Shown here in pieces: positions 34,837 through 47,125 of a DNA stretch of 64,000 nucleotides; the stretch's first letter is position 1; each line of letters starts with the position of its first letter. Where the stretch lies: positions 7,903,973 through 7,967,972 of the forward strand of contig BSYO01000011.1 in NCBI GenBank assembly GCA_033239525.1, given 5' to 3'. The notes under the pieces were generated by a model that saw only the letters and a program-made list of their open reading frames with translations, was not told the DNA's origin and searched no databases. This DNA comes from Nepenthes gracilis (Eukaryota > Streptophyta > Magnoliopsida > Caryophyllales > Nepenthaceae). Both the position numbers and the translations under genes were made by a program.

Positions 34837-37800
34837 TCGTGGTCCGTAAATATAAATAATTATGCATACTTGACATCCCAAAAAGAGGAAGAACAAAACA
34901 TGAGAAGTTAATTGTGTTCCAAAAGTATAATTGATCATGACTTATGTTTCGCATCCTTATCATGCTCGTAAATCCCTCTTTTCCTTTATTTTCCTATATA
35001 TATTGTTATTGTCTTGATAACATTGCACTTGATGGGTTGTTAGCTTATCCCTGGTTCTCCTTGTCTCCAATTTAGCACAGTTTGATATACCCGGACAGGA
35101 TGGAATAGAGGCTAGGAGTGGACTAAGCTTGAATTTAGAAGACCATATTGAAAACTTAAAATTTGTAACTTAATTTATGTCTGAAAAAAATTGTATATAT
35201 ATATATATATATATTTATATTTCTTTTGGAAAGATTGATATATATTGTACAAAATGAATGATGATTAGATAGCTTAATTTTCGTTATGTTTGAGTTTATT
35301 TATGTTTTCGCAGGTTATATATAAATTTATAACAAGTACCTAGTAGCATATCTCTTTGGCTAATGTTGTGTGAAGATACACAGCATTGAGCCACGGCTTA
35401 TATGTGACTCTTGGATCTTGTGAGGAGTTGTGATTTTGTGTGTTGTTGTTGTTGATGTCCAATATTGAGATTATTGGATTTATATTGTTTTGAACAGGAT
35501 ATTTTACAAGCTTTGTATTTGACAAATGTCCTTATTACAGACAGTACTCTGCCGGATTTTTTGGCAGAAAAATACGGTCTGTCACATATAGCATATCCAC
35601 ACCTAATAAAAGATAACTATAATAATCAAACATTCTCATACCAAAATAATTCCGAAAAAAATACATAGCCTCAAAATCCCAAACAAAATGAAGCAGATTA
35701 TCAAAATATATTTCTAGAGTATAAAATCAATACTCTCTCCAGTTGGGCCTCAATCTCTCTTGTCACCACTCCTGATCTATTCTACAGTCATCATCGTCTA
35801 AACTTGCTACTCTGAAAAAAATAAAAATAGCAAAAATGAGTCAAATATCCAACAAGTGATAATAAATCCTAACAAACGGGAATAATAACAAAGGTATCAG
35901 ATATACAATAATGTATGCCAAGAGTTATGAATAATGATATAATATCAAACAGATAAATATATCCAAGAATCTATATTTTATCGTATTTACAACTCAAATA
36001 CATAAGAGAGGTAGGTCACTCCGGACCTTGATGTGACAAAAACCAACAAACAAAAACCCCTCAGAATCCGACATCAAGAGCTAAGCAAGAATTTTCTGAT
36101 CCAAATGTCAGCGTGAACAACATGAATATCCAATAATAACGAACAACTTGGATTCCACTAAATCCGAATATTGTAAAATTCAATACATGGATTCTATCAA
36201 ATACAACTCATGGATTTCATCGAATCTCAAACTTAAGAGGTATCTATAATGATAAAATATCACAATGAATCTTCTTGAACTTTATTCTTTCACCGTAAAC
36301 CAAAGGCTGTATATTTAAGCCCCCAAAGATTGGGTAAGTGTAAAGAGATTATCCATGGTATCATTACTACCCTTATAGTCCTCCCATCCGTGATGCCCAT
36401 CGCCAAATGATATTCCTAATATCATCTCCTACAATGGTCACGTGGCAATAAGCATCCCGCCACACTAGGCAATACCTCATCACCACCATGATACGAAAAT
36501 CAGTGTTAAACAAGTGTAATCACTTTAAGGTTTCGTAGCCTCTCATTCGACTAGATACCTTAATATTTTCATATACTATTCTTAATCTTGACCGTAGAAA
36601 ACCAATAATCCAATTACTCACACAATTGGACATAACACAAAATAGGCTTTGCATTTCCAACTCACACCATCAAGAGTAACACAAAGGAATCTATCACGAA
36701 ACAATGACAGAACAAAAAAGAACTAGGAAATAGATATTTTGATCAATTTAACCATTTATCTAGTCTCCCGTTCTATTCCGATATACAAATTCTATCCCTA
36801 GAACAATATCTTAATTATCAACTACGGACAAGCCTATTATCACTAAATCTGATTCAATCGTCCCAAATCTGTCTAGCAATTTTCAACGAAACTATAACTT
36901 TAACCACGTTTTATAAATCAATTTGTATTCTAGAATATGCCCACACATATTTACCATTACCATAAAATATTAATATTTACTCCATCCATTATCCATGATA
37001 ATATATATAAACCCACACTACCAACACGGACTGCACACACTTAAATACACCTATACACACACGCACCTCAATTTCACGTACACACTCTCACACACTCACA
37101 CACAACATCAATAGTACACGGCTTCACACCTATACACTTGGACATTGCTAACCACACACCCACTGTGCACCGTGCACTCCCACATGTCTAAACACACCCA
37201 CACCCTTTATATACAAGTATATATATATATATATACACAATACAATCTCATGGCTAGATGTATATATGCCCAATACACCCACATACCTCAGTGCACGGCA
37301 GCATCACGCCTCCTCCTCACTGTCGGCTCACCACACGGCTACGGCAATAGCACCATCTTCATCACCGAACTTGCACAGTGACACAACAAAGCTAAATGCT
37401 CTGTTCTCCCGGCTATATGCCGATTCTCACAAAAAATAGGAAAAGTCCTAACTTTCATGATACACAAGTAAGTTAATAAATTTTATAGTGTAACTTCACT
37501 AGTTATTATGCCCCAATTCAACGTAAGCCTCTCGAAGCAACCCATTTCCACTGTTCAGAGCCAAGGCCCTGTTTTGTCCCAAATTTTCCATAAACCAAAT
37601 TTTCCCCAATTCAAGCCAAGTAACCAACAAATCAACTCTCATTATTTAACAAGTAAATTTATAAATTTTATGTATAAATTTTCGAGCCCAAAATCATGTT
37701 AATCCCTTGAAAAATTCACAGTAGAGCCGATTGATTGCGGATTTTATGTATTGAAAAATTTTATGTATAAATTTAAAGGCACACGGATTTTATCAAAGAA

Positions 37801-38170
37801 CTCAAATCAACTTGCCTGAAACTGTAGCATGGCTAGGGTTTAGTGGCGGCAGCAGCATTGATTGCGGAGGCGGTGGTGGCTTTGAACCATCACAATGACA
37901 CTCCCTCCAGCACCGGTCGACGACGGCAGCGGTGGCTTTGCTCTGCTTCGGCTCCTTTTTCTTTTTCTTCTTCCTTCACTGCTCTCTCTTTAAATAATGA
38001 AGGGGTTAACTGTTTCCAGTTGGGCGTCAATTACCTCCCATCCTCCTCGCCACAACTCTCATGTGTCGTTTCCCCTTTTTTCTCCTCTCCTCTCCTTCTT
38101 CTCTTTCTTCTTTCCCTTCTCTTTTTTTCCTCCTTTTCCCTCATCCTTCTTCTTCGTTTATTTCATTCCC

Positions 38171-38234
<64 letters not shown>
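38171..38234. repeat. ATT microsatellite in solo LTR E
   Basis: About 21 units, 216 bp inside the minus-strand LTR start, next to a CT-rich tract (38080-38170), which is GA-rich on the sense strand. Confidence 0.95.
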
Positions 38235-38455
38235 CACTTAATATTATTATTTATTAGTAATACTATTATTTATTACTAATTATTATTAATTTTATTAATA
38301 TCCATTCTTACTTCTATTTATTATTATTATCATTTATTATTTAATACCCATTCTTATTAATAATATTTATTAATAGCAATATATCATATTATTTATTACT
38401 ATATTAAGTTCCTAACCATATACTCCAAGTTAAAATATTGAGGTGTTACAAATTA

Positions 38456-38733
38456 TATATTGATTATATAAATTATATACCTTATTGAGTATTTGATTTA
38501 CTCTTATTTTTATTTTCGCTAACCCCCTTTAGATCAACAAGCTAGGGACACACTTGCAAGCTGAGAATGTTAGTGATGAGGCTGGTCAAGAAAAGTTAGA
38601 ATTTACAATTCTAAATGTACAGATATTGTACTTTGCCCAAGACATTAATTTAGGATATATAATTTTTGTTCGGATTATGGATTGTATTACATAAATGTTG
38701 TAACATTTGCATTGCTATATATGTTGAACATTG
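38456..38733 (+). repeat. LTR D2, segment 3 of 4
   Basis: Between the AATTA duplication of E and the GTTAT duplication of F. It includes TTATTGAGTATTTGATTTACTC near 38480, comparable with the CTTACTAAGCTCTTGACTC element of D3 (about 62866). Confidence 0.55.
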
Positions 38734-39381
38734 GTTATTGTAAGGATCGATTTTTATGAATTAGTCACTCACTATCTCAATAGAAAAGAAATCGACCAAG
38801 GTAGTATGAAGGCCAGTTATGTAGTGTTGACCAAGAATTTTTTGTTGACCGAAATTTCTGTGTTAATTGGAAATATAGTGTTGACCAAAATTTTTGTATT
38901 GACCAAAAATATAGTGTTGATCGAAATTTTTGTATTGACCGAAATTTTTGTGTTAACCGAAAATATAGTGTTGACCAAAATTAGGAAGTTAACCTAAAAT
39001 AACCATAAACCGTAGTCTGTCAATGAACAATAACAATCGATGACGTTTGAAAATCAAGAAAACAACTGATATCATTTGGAAAAGAATTAGATAAAGAGCC
39101 CAAGGACTCATAAAAAGACCGTGGAAGTTACAATGAGGCCGAGGACTCAAAGAGCGAGAGTAAGAGGCAGTAAAACGATTGGCAGAATCAATTTATGGCC
39201 ATATCCTACATCCACCTACTCCGTTGACCTTTCTAAAAGAAAAATTGAGTGAAAAAAGAAGTATAAAGAATGTGACCTACTCCGTTGACCTTTTAGAAAT
39301 GAAGATTGAGTGGGAAAAAAAAGTATGAAGAAGTACCAAGTAGATGACTTATTTCTACTTGCTCTCACTTGCCCCATTGCC

Positions 39382-39389
39382 TATAAATA
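39382..39389 (+). promoter_or_regulatory. TATA box of F 5' LTR
   Basis: TATAAATA in CCATTGCCTATAAATATCG, followed by a GA-rich leader. In the 3' LTR the same place reads CTATGAATAC (near 45928), a probable loss. Confidence 0.65.
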
Positions 39390-39824
39390 TCGAATGAGAG
39401 ATTAGAGGGAGAGCATGAAATCTGTGAGAAGCACGAAGGAGAAGAATGAGAGAAAGGATTCCACTTAAGCAAGGAAATTCATAAGTCCTAGATCAGGCAA
39501 GTGTGCCCCTACGTTTTGTCCTTAGTTATTGATAATCCTTGTCTAAGAATCCATTGGTATTATGGTTTTTGATGCCATTCTTTTCTATGTCTCAATGCAA
39601 TGCAAGATAATTACTTCTCATAATCTATAAAGGAAATACATGTATAGTGCATGTGTTAAGCTTTTGAAAATTTGTTAGAATTACTTTTGTTTTGAACTAC
39701 GGTGCATGAAAAAGTTACATTGCATATTTAATTTCTATCAACAAATATCAGCTTGCTTAATTAAAAATCTCACCTGTTTGCATGTTTTAAGAACTTTGGC
39801 CTTTGACACTCAAAAACAATTCTT

Positions 39825-39950
39825 AATGGCCCAGTAGGTGCAGGCCCTAAATGTAGCCGTTTCTGATATGTGATGGCTGAGTAGCTGCAGGCCCTAAATA
39901 TAACCGTTTCTAATATGTGATGGTCGAGTAGTTATAGGCCTAAAATGTAT
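39825..39950 (+). repeat. Three copies of a 34-bp core at 47-bp spacing (F 5' LTR)
   Basis: Cores at about 39825, 39872 and 39919 share GATGG(C/T)NGAGTAGNTGCAGG and CCTAAAT with the 34-bp repeats of A. Here each is separated by a 13-bp GTTTCTRATATGT spacer. The 3' LTR carries the same set at about 46360-46490. Confidence 0.8.
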
Positions 39951-40588
39951 CTAGACAAGAAAATTTTGTTCTGGATTGGAATTCGTTTTGAAAACCAGTT
40001 CACATGAAAAATGACTTTGTTCGTGTTTTATGCTTTATTTCGTATCTTGGATTTTGTTTCAAAGTTGTATTTATTCATGTATTTGATTATTGGTGTCTTG
40101 TTGAGAAATCCACTCACTTCTTGCTATTTTCTTATCTTCAGATGACCAAGAATTTATGCCGGATGAAACAGAGTAGAATCGAACAAGGTAGCTAGGCAAG
40201 AAGGCCGACCTGGTTCATTGTAAAAGTACTTGTTCAGCCATGAAGTAATTTTTGGTCATTATGGGAATTTTATAACACAATACGACTGTATGAATTAATG
40301 AAAAAATTTAATACGTCCACTGAATTTTTATGGGTTAAATAATTTTTGTTCCTAGTGGCATCTCATATATTTTTGGTCTTGCCTTCTAACCGACTGACCT
40401 AGTATCTCGGATGGTCACATTGTGACTGACTTAAAGTAGGCTGACTTGATGACTGGCCAATTTTGATCATGTGTATGCATTTGAAATTCCTTTAAAGTCT
40501 GCCAATTTATATGGTTTGAGGTGGTTATCCCGGCTGAATGTTCTATGACAGGGGCCATTAGAAGATTAATGGGTCGTTCCGTCATAAT

Positions 40589-40600
40589 TGGTGTCAGAGA
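40589..40600 (+). promoter_or_regulatory. F primer binding site (initiator-Met tRNA)
   Basis: TGGTGTCAGAGA, one change from TGGTATCAGAGA, starts two bases after the LTR end. Confidence 0.85.
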
Positions 40601-40841
40601 AAGAGATGCCTTAAATTTGATCTGAATCTAAGTGAAAGTTTAGGATAGATTATGATTGATCGATGAATAGGTGAAGGCATAGAACAATTAAGTTGGATCA
40701 GCTAAGACTTAGTTATCCTAATCCAGTCAATTGGGCTAGCACTAAGTAAGGACCAAGATGTTGTGTTTAGAAAATGTCGTGTCTTAGTAGGCAGAATTAT
40801 AATTTGAGAAAGTTGCTCTTGTTCCAGAAATTAAAGTAAGA

Positions 40842-41975
40842 ATGGCAAGTAGGGGAAGGCGGGTTGCTCGTAATTTTCAAGAGTGAGAAGTAGAGTACTT
40901 GAATATATTAGGAAGGATGGCCAACATTATGGAAGCTATGGAACAACATAGCTTGGCTCCAGTTGCTGCTTATCAAGGGACATCAACGTATGACCGATTT
41001 ACTAATGAGCGAGTGCAAAAATTCTCGGGAGAACCAGATCCAGTCAAGGCAGATACATGGATCCAACGGCTTAAAAAGGTGTCTGCGGTCATTAAATGCC
41101 CGGCCAATGATAGAGTCCTATTTGCAACTCATAAATTTGGGGGAGAAGTCCATCACTGGTGGGAAATGCAGAAAAGAGTATTTGAGGTACCGGAGAATCA
41201 AATCACTTGGGCCATGTCTGAAGCGGGCTTTATAGAGAAATACTTTCTTGCCAGTCTCCGAGGGTAAAAAGACGATTTCTTACAGTTAAGATAGGGCAGT
41301 CATATGGTGGCAGAGTACGACGCTCAGTTCACAGAGTTATCTCGTTATGCTCCGTATATGGTGGAGGAAGAATATAAGATGGCGAGAAGGTTTTTCCAAG
41401 GCTTGAGGGATGACATTAGGAAGCATCTGTCAACATTGAAACTACTGATGTATGGGGAAGTATTGGATAGAGCCATTATCTATGAAAAGGAATTAGAGAA
41501 GGAGGAGTTTTTTAAGAAGAGATCTAACCGGGGTATTACAGGAGCTAACCCCAGTGTGGGGTCAAGGAGACCTCCAAAGAAGGAAAAGTAGCCGGAGTCT
41601 AGAAAGGAGTCCGGCCAATCAACTCCAGCCTTAAGGGCATCGTCAAACCCATGCTTTCATTGTGAAAAGTTGCATGAGGGCAAGCCTTATTTCAAGAAGT
41701 TGGAAATTTGTTACAATTGTGGACATGCGGGACACATGATAAGGAACTGCCCTCAATGGAAGCGGGCCCAAGAGTCCAAGCCAACAGTTTCGGCCAAGGC
41801 GTTTGCAATCTCTGCAAAGGAGGCCAAAGTCTCATCTGACGTAGTGGAAGGTAATATCTCTATTTATGGTGTTTTCTTCCGGTGCTTTTTAACTCCAGGA
41901 TCTACCCAATCATTTGTTTCACCTAGATTGCACATCACTTTGCTTCACCCCGTAAGATTCTTGACTATTTTTTAA
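40842..41975 (+). pseudogene. F Gag with CCHC zinc knuckle, into protease
   Basis: Starts at the ATG of MASRGRRVARN, the usual basic start of Tekay-type Gags. One frame is kept but stops occur after residue 14, near 41265 and 41589. The retrotransposon-gag core lies in 40899-41267 (DTWIQRLKKV, HHWWEMQKR) and continues in 41304-41591 (VAEYDAQFTELSRYAPYMV). The knuckle CYNCGHAGHMIRNC (41709-41750) is a complete CX2CX4HX4C. The protease start at about 41885-41905 reads LTPGSTQSF where an active copy has FDSG(A/S)TxSF, so the catalytic Asp is gone. It would form the virus-like particle and bind RNA if intact. Confidence 0.88.
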
Positions 41976-43680
41976 TTGTCTCAATACCCATGAGGTCATC
42001 TGTGATTCTAGACGTTATGTACCTTGGGTGGGCTATAGAGATTAATGGATCTCAATTGCTAACTAATTTAGTTTTGCTGGAGATGTCTAATTTTGATGTG
42101 ATCTTAGGTATGGATTAGTTGGCAAGATATCATACCAACATTGATTGTTTTAGGAAGAGGGTAGACTTTGTTATTTCAAGAAGTAAACCTTTTTATATCC
42201 AAGGAGTTCTACAAAAGGAGACATCTTGCTTTATTTCGGCAATTCATGCCCAAAATTTGATGAGGAATGAATGCCAGGCCTATTTAGCTTATACTAGTAC
42301 AGTTGAGGATCATGAAATATCGGCTAAGGAGATCCCTGTTGTGTGTGAGTTTGAGGATTTATTTCTTAAAGAATTGCTTGGGTTGCCACCACACTGGGAG
42401 ATAGAGTTTGAGATTAACCTGGTGTAAGGATTGGCACCGATATCTAAACCGCCCTATAGAATGGCGCTAGCTTAGTTGAAGTAGCTAAAATAGCAATTGC
42501 AAGAATTGCTGGATAAGGGATTCATGAGACCAAGTATATCCCCAAGGAGTGCACCAGTCTTGTTTTTGAAAAAGAAAGATGAAATTTTAAAATTGTGTTA
42601 ATTATCAGGAGTTAAATAAGAACACCATTAAAAATAAATATCCTTTGCCTAGGATTGATGATCTTTTTGACCAGCTGTAAGGAGCTCGTATATTTTCTAA
42701 AATTGATCTTCGATCCAGATATCATCAGCTCCAGATTAAGCAGGAGGATGTAGCAAAAATAGCATTCCGGACGAGGTATGGCCACTACGAGTTTATAGTA
42801 GTATCGTTTGGGTTAACAAACACTCCTGCTGCCTTTATGGATTTAATGAACCGAGTCTTTCATCCTTATTTGGATAAATTTGTCATAGTCTTTATTGATG
42901 ACATCCTTATTTACTCTAAGAGTAATAAAGAGCATGAGGGGCATTTAAGAACCGTGCTCCAAACCCTTCGAGAGCATAACTTATTTGCAAAACTAAATAA
43001 GTGTGAATTTTGGTTGGATGAAGTAGGATTCCTATGCCATATTATTTCTAAGGATGGTATTTCGGTCGATTCAAGGAAGATTGAGGCTGTTGTGAATTGG
43101 AGTCGTCCAACTTTAGTGACCAAGGTCCGAAGGTTTTTGGGCATGGCTTGATATTATCGTAGATTCGTGAAAAATTTTTTTCCGAATTGCTACACCACTC
43201 ATACAGTTAATGAAAAAGGAGGTTAAATTTGAATGGATCAAGGAACACAAGCAAAGTTTTCAGGCACTAAATGATCGATTAACCATTGCACCAATTTTGA
43301 TTATTCCGGACGGATCAGGTGGATTGATAGTTTATTGTGATGCCTCTAAAACTAGGTTGGGTTTTGTTCTAATGCAACACGGGAAGGTGATTGCTTATGG
43401 ACCCCGGTAATTGAAGGTTCATGAAAGAAATTATCCAACGCATGATTTAGAACTAATTGTCGTGGTGTTTGCATTGAAAATCTAGAGGCATTATTTGCAC
43501 GGTGAAAAATTTCTTATATATTCTGATAATAAGAGTTTAAAGTATTTATTTTTATAGAAGGAGTAAAATATGAGGCATAAGAGATGGATCAAATGTCTAA
43601 AAGCCTATGACTGTGAGATCCGTTATTAGCAGGGGAAAGCCAATGTAGTGGCTGATACTTTGAGTCGCCGATTAAGATTT
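41976..43680 (+). pseudogene. F Pol: protease end, reverse transcriptase, RNase H
   Basis: Frame shifts to 42119-42427, preceded by VILGMD then a stop where Trp is usual (about 42099-42118). RT is read across shifts: [13 protein letters not shown] near 42695-42735 keeps the motif-A Asp. In 42837-43151 the catalytic box FIDD is at 42891-42902, followed by [14 protein letters not shown] (42 residues later) and RRFLGMA. RNase H (43210-43410) begins LIVYCDASKTRLGFVLMQHG and continues through stops to QGKANVVADTLSRR near 43634-43672. Several TAG codons sit where CAG or TGG is expected, consistent with decay by C-to-T change. Inactive. Confidence 0.88.
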
Positions 43681-43689
43681 ATGGCGAGA

Positions 43690-45240
43690 CTGCAGATTAA
43701 GAAGATGAAAATGCTAGATTGTGTTAAGCATTGCCATGTTCAGCAGTACATTAAAGGTAATCGGATGCTACTATCTTATCTTTAAGTGCAGTCGGAGGTG
43801 TTATGGAGAATCAAAGAAAGACAAGTAAACAACCCTTTCTTGATGGAGATTGCAGGAAACTTGGAGAAGGATTCCAGAATGGATTTTAATATTCGGGCTG
43901 ATGGAGTCTTGAGATTTAATGATTGATTGTGTGTACTTGAAAATAAGGAGTTTAAGGAAGAAATTATGAGAGAAGCCTACCGAACCGGTATACACTTCAT
44001 CGTAAAATTAATAACATGTTCCAAGACTTAAGAAAACTATTCTAGTGGAGAAATATAAAAAAAAAATTATAACTTTTGTGAATAAATGTCTTATTTGCTA
44101 GCAATTAAAGGCTGAGAGAATGAAACCGGCTAGATTGTTGCAATCGATGTCCATCCCAAGTTGGAAATGGGAGGACATTGCGATGGATTTTGTATCTGGT
44201 TTGCCCCAAACTTCGAAGAACCACAACGCCATATGAGTTATCGTTGACAGGCTGACCAAATCGGCTCATTTTATAGTGATTCAGATGACCTACTCCAGGG
44301 ATCAATTGCCATGCTTTATATTAATGAGATTGTTAGACTCCATGGTGTGCCAGCTTCAATTGTATTCGACCGAGACCCAAGATTTGTATTGAAATTTTAG
44401 GAAAGCTTACACCAAGAGTTGGGGATAGGATTGAAATTTAGCACGGCTTATCATCCCCAAACAGATGGTCAATCGGAACAAACTATTCAAATCTTAGAGG
44501 ACATGTTAAGGGCCTCAATATTGGAAATGAATGGTAGCTAGGATTATTACTTGGCTCTTGCAAAATTTTCTTATAATAACAGTTATCAGGTAAGTATTGG
44601 CATGGCATAGTTTGAAGCTCTATATAGGGAAAATGTCGATCGCCTATTCATTGGGAAGAAACAGAAGATAGGCGACTACTTGGTCCGAAAATTATTAAGG
44701 AAATGATAGAGAAATCAGGTTGATACATGAAAATTTGAAAGTAGCTCAAAGTAGGCAGAAGAGATACGCGAACAAAAGAGGATCAGTGCTGAAGTTTGAA
44801 ATTAGTGATTTTGCATTTTTGAAGATATCACCATTCAAAGGGACAATTCGATTTAGAGTTGAAGGAAAGTTAAAACCAAGGTTTATAGAACCCTTTAAAA
44901 TTTTGAAAAAAGTTGGCGAAGTAGCATACCGGTTGGCCTTGCCTCCATATTTGGCTTAGGTTCATGATGTGTTTCATATATCCAAGCTTAACAAATATGT
45001 CCACAATCCAACACATGTAATTGATTCTGAGCCATTGGCTATTGGAGAAAACCTATCTTCTGTTGAGGAACCAGTGCAAATTTTAGACCGAAGGGATCAA
45101 ATATTGCATATCAAGACCATCCCTCTAGTAAAAATCTTATGGAGAAATCACTCTGCTGAGGAAGCCACATGGGAGCGTGAAGTAGAAATCCCGAGCATAT
45201 ACCCACAACTATTTCCATCAGGTATGTGTATATATAAATA
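43690..45240 (+). pseudogene. F Pol: integrase with C-terminal chromodomain
   Basis: Core motifs are visible in three frames: MDFVSGLPQTS (44183), [10 protein letters not shown] (about 44367) and QTDGQSEQTIQ (about 44459), giving the D, D and E positions. The frame 44720-44959 (LIHENLKVAQSRQKRYANKR) and 44969-45247 (MFHISKLNKYVHNP) form the C-terminal part. The chromodomain is EPVQILDRRDQ...VKILWRNHSAEEATWERE at about residues 37-79 of the latter. The N-terminal HHCC finger (43970-44110) is disrupted. In family terms it inserts the cDNA and the chromodomain biases the target; here it is inactive. Confidence 0.88.
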
Positions 45241-45247
45241 TTATTAA

Positions 45248-45282
45248 ATTTTGAGGACGAAATTTCATAATCCCTTGAAAAT
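45248..45282 (+). promoter_or_regulatory. F post-pol signature and decayed polypurine site
   Basis: TTTTGAGGACGAAATTTC (45248-45265) is the signature that follows pol in many Tekay-type elements. The purine tract expected before the LTR has decayed (CCCTTGAAAAT). Confidence 0.6.
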
Positions 45283-47120
45283 TATAAGGACCGAATTTTT
45301 AGGATTTAGTCACTCACGACCTCAATAAAAAAGAAATCGACCGAGGAAGCATGAAGGCCGGTTATGTAGTGTTGACTGGAAATTTTGTGTTGACCGAAAT
45401 TTTTGTGTTAACTGAAAATATAGTATTGATTGAAATTTTTGTGTTGATTGGAAATATAGTGTTGACCAAATTTTTTATGTTGACTTGAAATATAGTGTTG
45501 ACCAGAATTTGGAAGTTAACCAAAAATAACCATGAACCGCGGTTTGTCAATGAATAGTAACAATCAAGGATGTTTGAAAATCAAGAAAACAACCGATGTC
45601 GTTTGAAAAAGAATCAAATAAAAAACCTGAGGACTCATAAAAAAATCGAGGAAGTTAGAATGAGGATGAGAATTCATAAAGGAGACTGAGAACTCAGAGA
45701 GTGAGAGTAAGAGGCAATAAGACGATTGGTAGAATAAATTCTTGGCCATATCCTACTTCCACCTACTCCGTTGACCTTTTTGAAAGGAAAATTGAGTGAG
45801 AAAAGAAGTACAAAGAAGGTAACCTACTCCGTTGACCATTCAGAAAGGAAGATTGAGTGGGAAAAGAAGTAGGAAGAAATATGAAGTAGGTGACTTACTG
45901 CCAGCTGCTCTCATTTGCCCCATTGCCTATGAATACCGATTGAGACATTAGAGGGAGAGTATGAAATCTATGAGAAGCACAAAGGAGAAGAAGGAGAGAA
46001 AGGATTCCAAATTAAGGGAATTCATAAGTCCTGGATCAGGCAAGTATGCCCCTATGTTTTGTCCTTAGCTATTGATAATCCTTGTCTAAAAATCTATTGG
46101 TATTATGGTTTTTGATGCCCTACTTTTCTATGTTTCAACGCAATGATGATAATTACTTCTCATGATCTATAAAAGAAATACATGTATAGCACATGTGCTT
46201 TTGAAACTTTGTTAGAATTACTTCCGTTTTGAACTATGGTGCCTGAAAAAGTTATCTTGCGGATTTAATTTTTGTCAACAAATATCAACTTGCTTAATTA
46301 AAGATCTCACCCGTTTGCATGTTATAAGAACTTCGGCCTTTGACACTCAAAAATAGTTTTTAATGGTCGAGTAATTGCAGGCCCTAAATATAGCCGTTTC
46401 TGATATGTGATGGCCAAGTAGCTGTAGGCCCTAAATATTACCCTTTCTGATATGTGATGGCCGAGTAGTTGCAGGCCTAAAATGTAGTCAGACAAGAAAT
46501 TTTGGTTTTGGATCGGAATTCATTTTGGAAACCAGTTCACATGAAAAATGACTTTGTCCGTGTTTTATGCTTTATTTTGTATCTTGGATTTTGTTTCAAA
46601 ATTGTATTTATTCATATATTTGATTATTGGTGTCTTGTTGAGCAATCTGCTCACTCGTTATTTTTTGATCTTCAAACGACCAAGGATTTCTGCCGAACAA
46701 AACAGAGTACAATCAGACAAGCTAGTTAGGCAAGAAGGTCGACCTGGTTTACTATAGCAGTACTTGATCAGCCATGAAGTAATTTTTGGTCATTATGGGA
46801 ATTTTGTAACACAATACTGCTGTATGAATTAATGAAAAAAATTAATGTTTCCGCTAAATTTGTATGGGTTAAATGATTTTGGTTCCTAGTGGCATCTCAT
46901 ATGTCTTTAGTCTCGCCTTCTAACGGACCCACCTAGTATCTCGAACGGTCACATTATGACCGACTTAAAGTGGGCCGACTTAATGACCAGCCAATTTTGA
47001 TCCTGTGTAAGCATTTAAAATTCCTTTAAAGTCTGCCCATTTATATAAGCCGAGGTGGTTATCCTGACTAAATGTTCTATGACAGAGGCCATTAGAAGAT
47101 TAATGGCCCGTTCCGTCACA
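45283..47120 (+). repeat. F 3' LTR
   Basis: 1838 bp; starts TATAAGGACC (from TGTAAGG) and ends TTCCGTCACA. The TTGACC tandem block is at 45366-45520 and the GGCCTAAAAT cores at 46360-46490. Frames at 46502-46757 duplicate those of the 5' LTR at 40004-40195 and are LTR sequence. Confidence 0.9.
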
Positions 47121-47125
47121 GTTGT

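Larger units (their letters stand above)
27312..35586 (+). mobile_element. Nested LTR retrotransposon A (Ty3/gypsy chromovirus-like)
   Basis: Two direct LTRs (27312-29709 and 33104-35586) flank a 3.4-kb internal region. TATAG is duplicated exactly at 27307-27311 and 35587-35591. A primer binding site follows the 5' LTR and a purine tract precedes the 3' LTR. It inserted into solo LTR E. Ends are well preserved while the coding region is nearly unreadable. The LTRs differ in microsatellite length (34 versus 68 nt) and in a 34-bp repeat (two versus four copies). Confidence 0.92.
33104..35586 (+). repeat. A 3' LTR
   Basis: 2483 bp; starts TATAATATCC (TG changed to TA) and ends CTGTCACA. Its AAT array is 33276-33343, its 34-bp repeats are 34625-34760 and its inverted repeat is 34820-34836. 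A TA microsatellite lies at about 35193-35212. The sequence matching the 5' LTR TATA box is changed to GCATGAAGAT near 33621. Confidence 0.9.
27227..38450 (-). mobile_element. Solo LTR E, minus strand, split by element A
   Basis: The pentamer AATTA flanks it exactly at 27222-27226 and 38451-38455. On the minus strand it starts TGTAACACCTC (at 38450) and ends GGGTCGTTACA (at 27227). Its own sequence is 27227-27311 plus 35592-38450, about 2.9 kb; element A with its TATAG duplication occupies the gap. Only one LTR is present, so it is a solo LTR. It holds an ATT microsatellite (38171-38234). The frames at 37843-38279 come from that microsatellite and the adjoining CT-rich tract. Related to the fragment at 1-1500. 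Confidence 0.85.
38739..40586 (+). repeat. F 5' LTR
   Basis: 1848 bp. Contains a TTGACCGAAATTTTTGTG-type tandem block (38823-38995) that keeps the plus frame 38731-38997 open, a TATA box at 39382-39389, a purine-rich leader (39395-39460), and three copies of the GGCCTAAAAT repeat at 47-bp spacing (39825-39950). Confidence 0.9.
38739..47120 (+). mobile_element. LTR retrotransposon F (Ty3/gypsy chromovirus, Tekay/Del-like)
   Basis: LTRs 38739-40586 and 45283-47120 flank a 4.7-kb internal region with Gag, zinc knuckle, protease, RT, RNase H, integrase and chromodomain, in that order. The duplication is GTTAT (38734-38738) and GTTGT (47121-47125), one base apart. Start TGTAAGG and end CGTCACA are each changed by one base in one copy. 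Stops and frameshifts occur throughout. The LTR sequence and TSD resemble those of C. Confidence 0.92.

Noticed and set aside
38731..38997. 88-codon frame with repeated FVLTEI(F/N)V units
   Set aside because: It is the TTGACCGAAATTTTTGTG tandem block at the start of the F 5' LTR, and it begins outside the LTR.
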